From an uncultured Clostridia bacterium (GTDB taxonomy: Bacteria > Bacillota > Clostridia > Oscillospirales > Oscillospiraceae): DNA of 5,335 nt. The notes beneath the pieces were generated by a model, which was given only the letters and a program-made list of their open reading frames with translations, was not told where the DNA came from and did not search any database. The position numbers and the translations under genes are program-made. Below, in pieces: positions 4,975-5,335 of the stretch (position 1 is the stretch's first letter; each line of letters opens with the position of its first letter). Where the stretch lies: contig CAMEWZ010000117.1 in NCBI GenBank assembly GCA_945946745.1, positions 1-5,335 of the forward strand, given 5' to 3'.

Positions 4975-5139
4975 ATGCTGAAGAAAAGGCATTACCTGTA
5001 CCTGGATGAGGTTGAATACAGAGTTCTGATTAGAAGCCTTGTCCAGATGAAAAATCGGCTGATCCATGAGGGGCGCTTTACAGACTGCGTGGACGAGTTG
5101 ATTCTGAAAGTCCTTTCTGCACCCTTGAAAAGAATCTAA
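4975..5139 (+). CDS. Small basic protein of mobile-element type
   Basis: The product has 54 residues: it begins MLKKRHYLYLDEVEYRVLI and ends LILKVLSAPLKRI, with stop TAA 5137-5139. AAAGGAGGA (4959-4967) lies 7 nt before the ATG, a consensus promoter lies upstream and a terminator lies just after, so expression signals are complete. The protein is short, soluble and basic, with a beta-like start (RHYLYL) and two predicted helices (about 11-28 and 35-49), reminiscent of small DNA-binding or accessory proteins. From memory, similar KKRHYLYL... proteins of unknown function are frequent in integrative and conjugative elements of Clostridia; this is recollection and not tested here. Codon choice is more mixed (TTG, ATT, GTT, AGA) than in the operon to the left, which suits acquired DNA. 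It could be a standalone survivor of a decayed element. Confidence 0.75.
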   Translation: MLKKRHYLYLDEVEYRVLIRSLVQMKNRLIHEGRFTDCVDELILKVLSAPLKRI

Positions 5140-5148
5140 TTCATACCG

Positions 5149-5191
5149 AACCGCTTACTTGGTTTATTCGAGTAAGCGGTTTCGTTGTTTT
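5149..5191 (+). terminator. Rho-independent terminator after the 54-residue protein gene
   Basis: AACCGCTTACT (5149-5159) pairs perfectly with AGTAAGCGGTT (5171-5181), 11 bp around an 11-nt loop, followed by the T-rich tail TCGTTGTTTT. It starts 9 nt after the stop codon of the small gene. Confidence 0.82.
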
Positions 5192-5299
5192 CAGTACTAC
5201 ATAGCCATCTGCATCATTGCCGGAATGGACTATAAGCAGGGCACGCTTGATAAGGTGCATCAAAACTACCGGCAACTTGCATTGAGCCCATCGGTATGA
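5192..5299 (+). pseudogene. Start-less 3' fragment of an unidentified gene
   Basis: Starting immediately after the terminator, the frame reads QYYIAICIIAGMDYKQG, continues with TLDKVHQNYRQLALSPSV and stops at TGA 5297-5299. The residue pattern (helix, charged turn, helix) looks like real protein, but the frame has no initiator with a ribosome binding site. The only ATG (5225) would leave 24 residues. Upstream the frame runs through the terminator hairpin, so it is not a natural gene start. I read it as a truncated relic of a mobile-element gene; family not recognised. The opposite-strand frame of 60 residues (5323 to 5141) runs through the terminator and seems a shadow. The last 36 bases (5300-5335) hold only AT-rich sequence that might be the promoter of a gene beyond the edge. 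Confidence 0.35.
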
Positions 5300-5335
5300 A
5301 ACAAGACTACTATATTGTATCACGAAGTACCGTAA

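Noticed and set aside
5141..5323. 60-residue open frame on the - strand starting near the right edge
   Set aside because: It runs through the terminator hairpin at 5149-5191, has no visible ribosome binding site, and its residue pattern is less protein-like than the + strand fragment.
4492..5335. Direct repeat of the tRNA 3' end as an attachment site
   Set aside because: I looked for a second copy of the T-arm/acceptor sequence downstream in the window and did not see one. It could only lie beyond the right edge.

Overview
The window looks like chromosomal DNA of a moderately GC-rich Clostridia member, most likely Oscillospiraceae/Ruminococcaceae. The reasons are strong AGGAGG-type ribosome binding sites, sigma-A-like promoters, GC-ending codons, and a characteristic Firmicutes gene order: an M50 (SpoIVFB-type) protease, then a TIGR03960-type radical SAM protein, then its TIGR03936/DUF2344 partner. 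The taxonomic guess is inference. All supported genes are on the + strand.

Left part (1-1015). The 3' end of an unidentified gene is closed by a clean intrinsic terminator. A two-gene unit follows: a 94-residue single-pass membrane protein whose end overlaps the start of a compact M50 site-2-type protease (HELCH zinc motif and NLLPVRPLDGG motif). The small protein sits where SpoIVFA is found in bacilli but has no visible peptidase domain.

Centre (985-4199). A sigma-A-like promoter embedded in the 3' end of the protease gene precedes a tightly packed four-gene run: radical SAM protein (611 aa), DUF2344 radical-SAM-linked protein (219 aa, 8-nt overlap), Lar-like zinc-ribbon protein (72 aa) and PaaI-type hotdog thioesterase (151 aa, GTG start, 17-nt overlap). 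The spacing implies one transcript and coupled translation. The RNase G gene that often follows the radical SAM pair is absent here.

Intergenic RNA region (4200-4613). A GC-rich rod-like inverted repeat of about 112 nt may be a structured RNA (6S-like is one possibility) or the operon terminator. An A-tract-rich stretch and a good extended -10 promoter follow, then tRNA-Pro(GGG) with encoded CCA and a very strong terminator that starts at its last base.

Right part (4614-5335). This holds a perfect 12-bp inverted repeat, a start-less open frame that looks like a gene remnant, and then visibly more AT-rich sequence of mobile-element character: a promoter with a perfect TATAAT, a strong ribosome binding site, a 54-aa basic protein, its terminator, and another start-less coding-like fragment. 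This end may be the border or relic of an integrative element near the tRNA gene. No CRISPR array, complete transposase or rRNA was seen.
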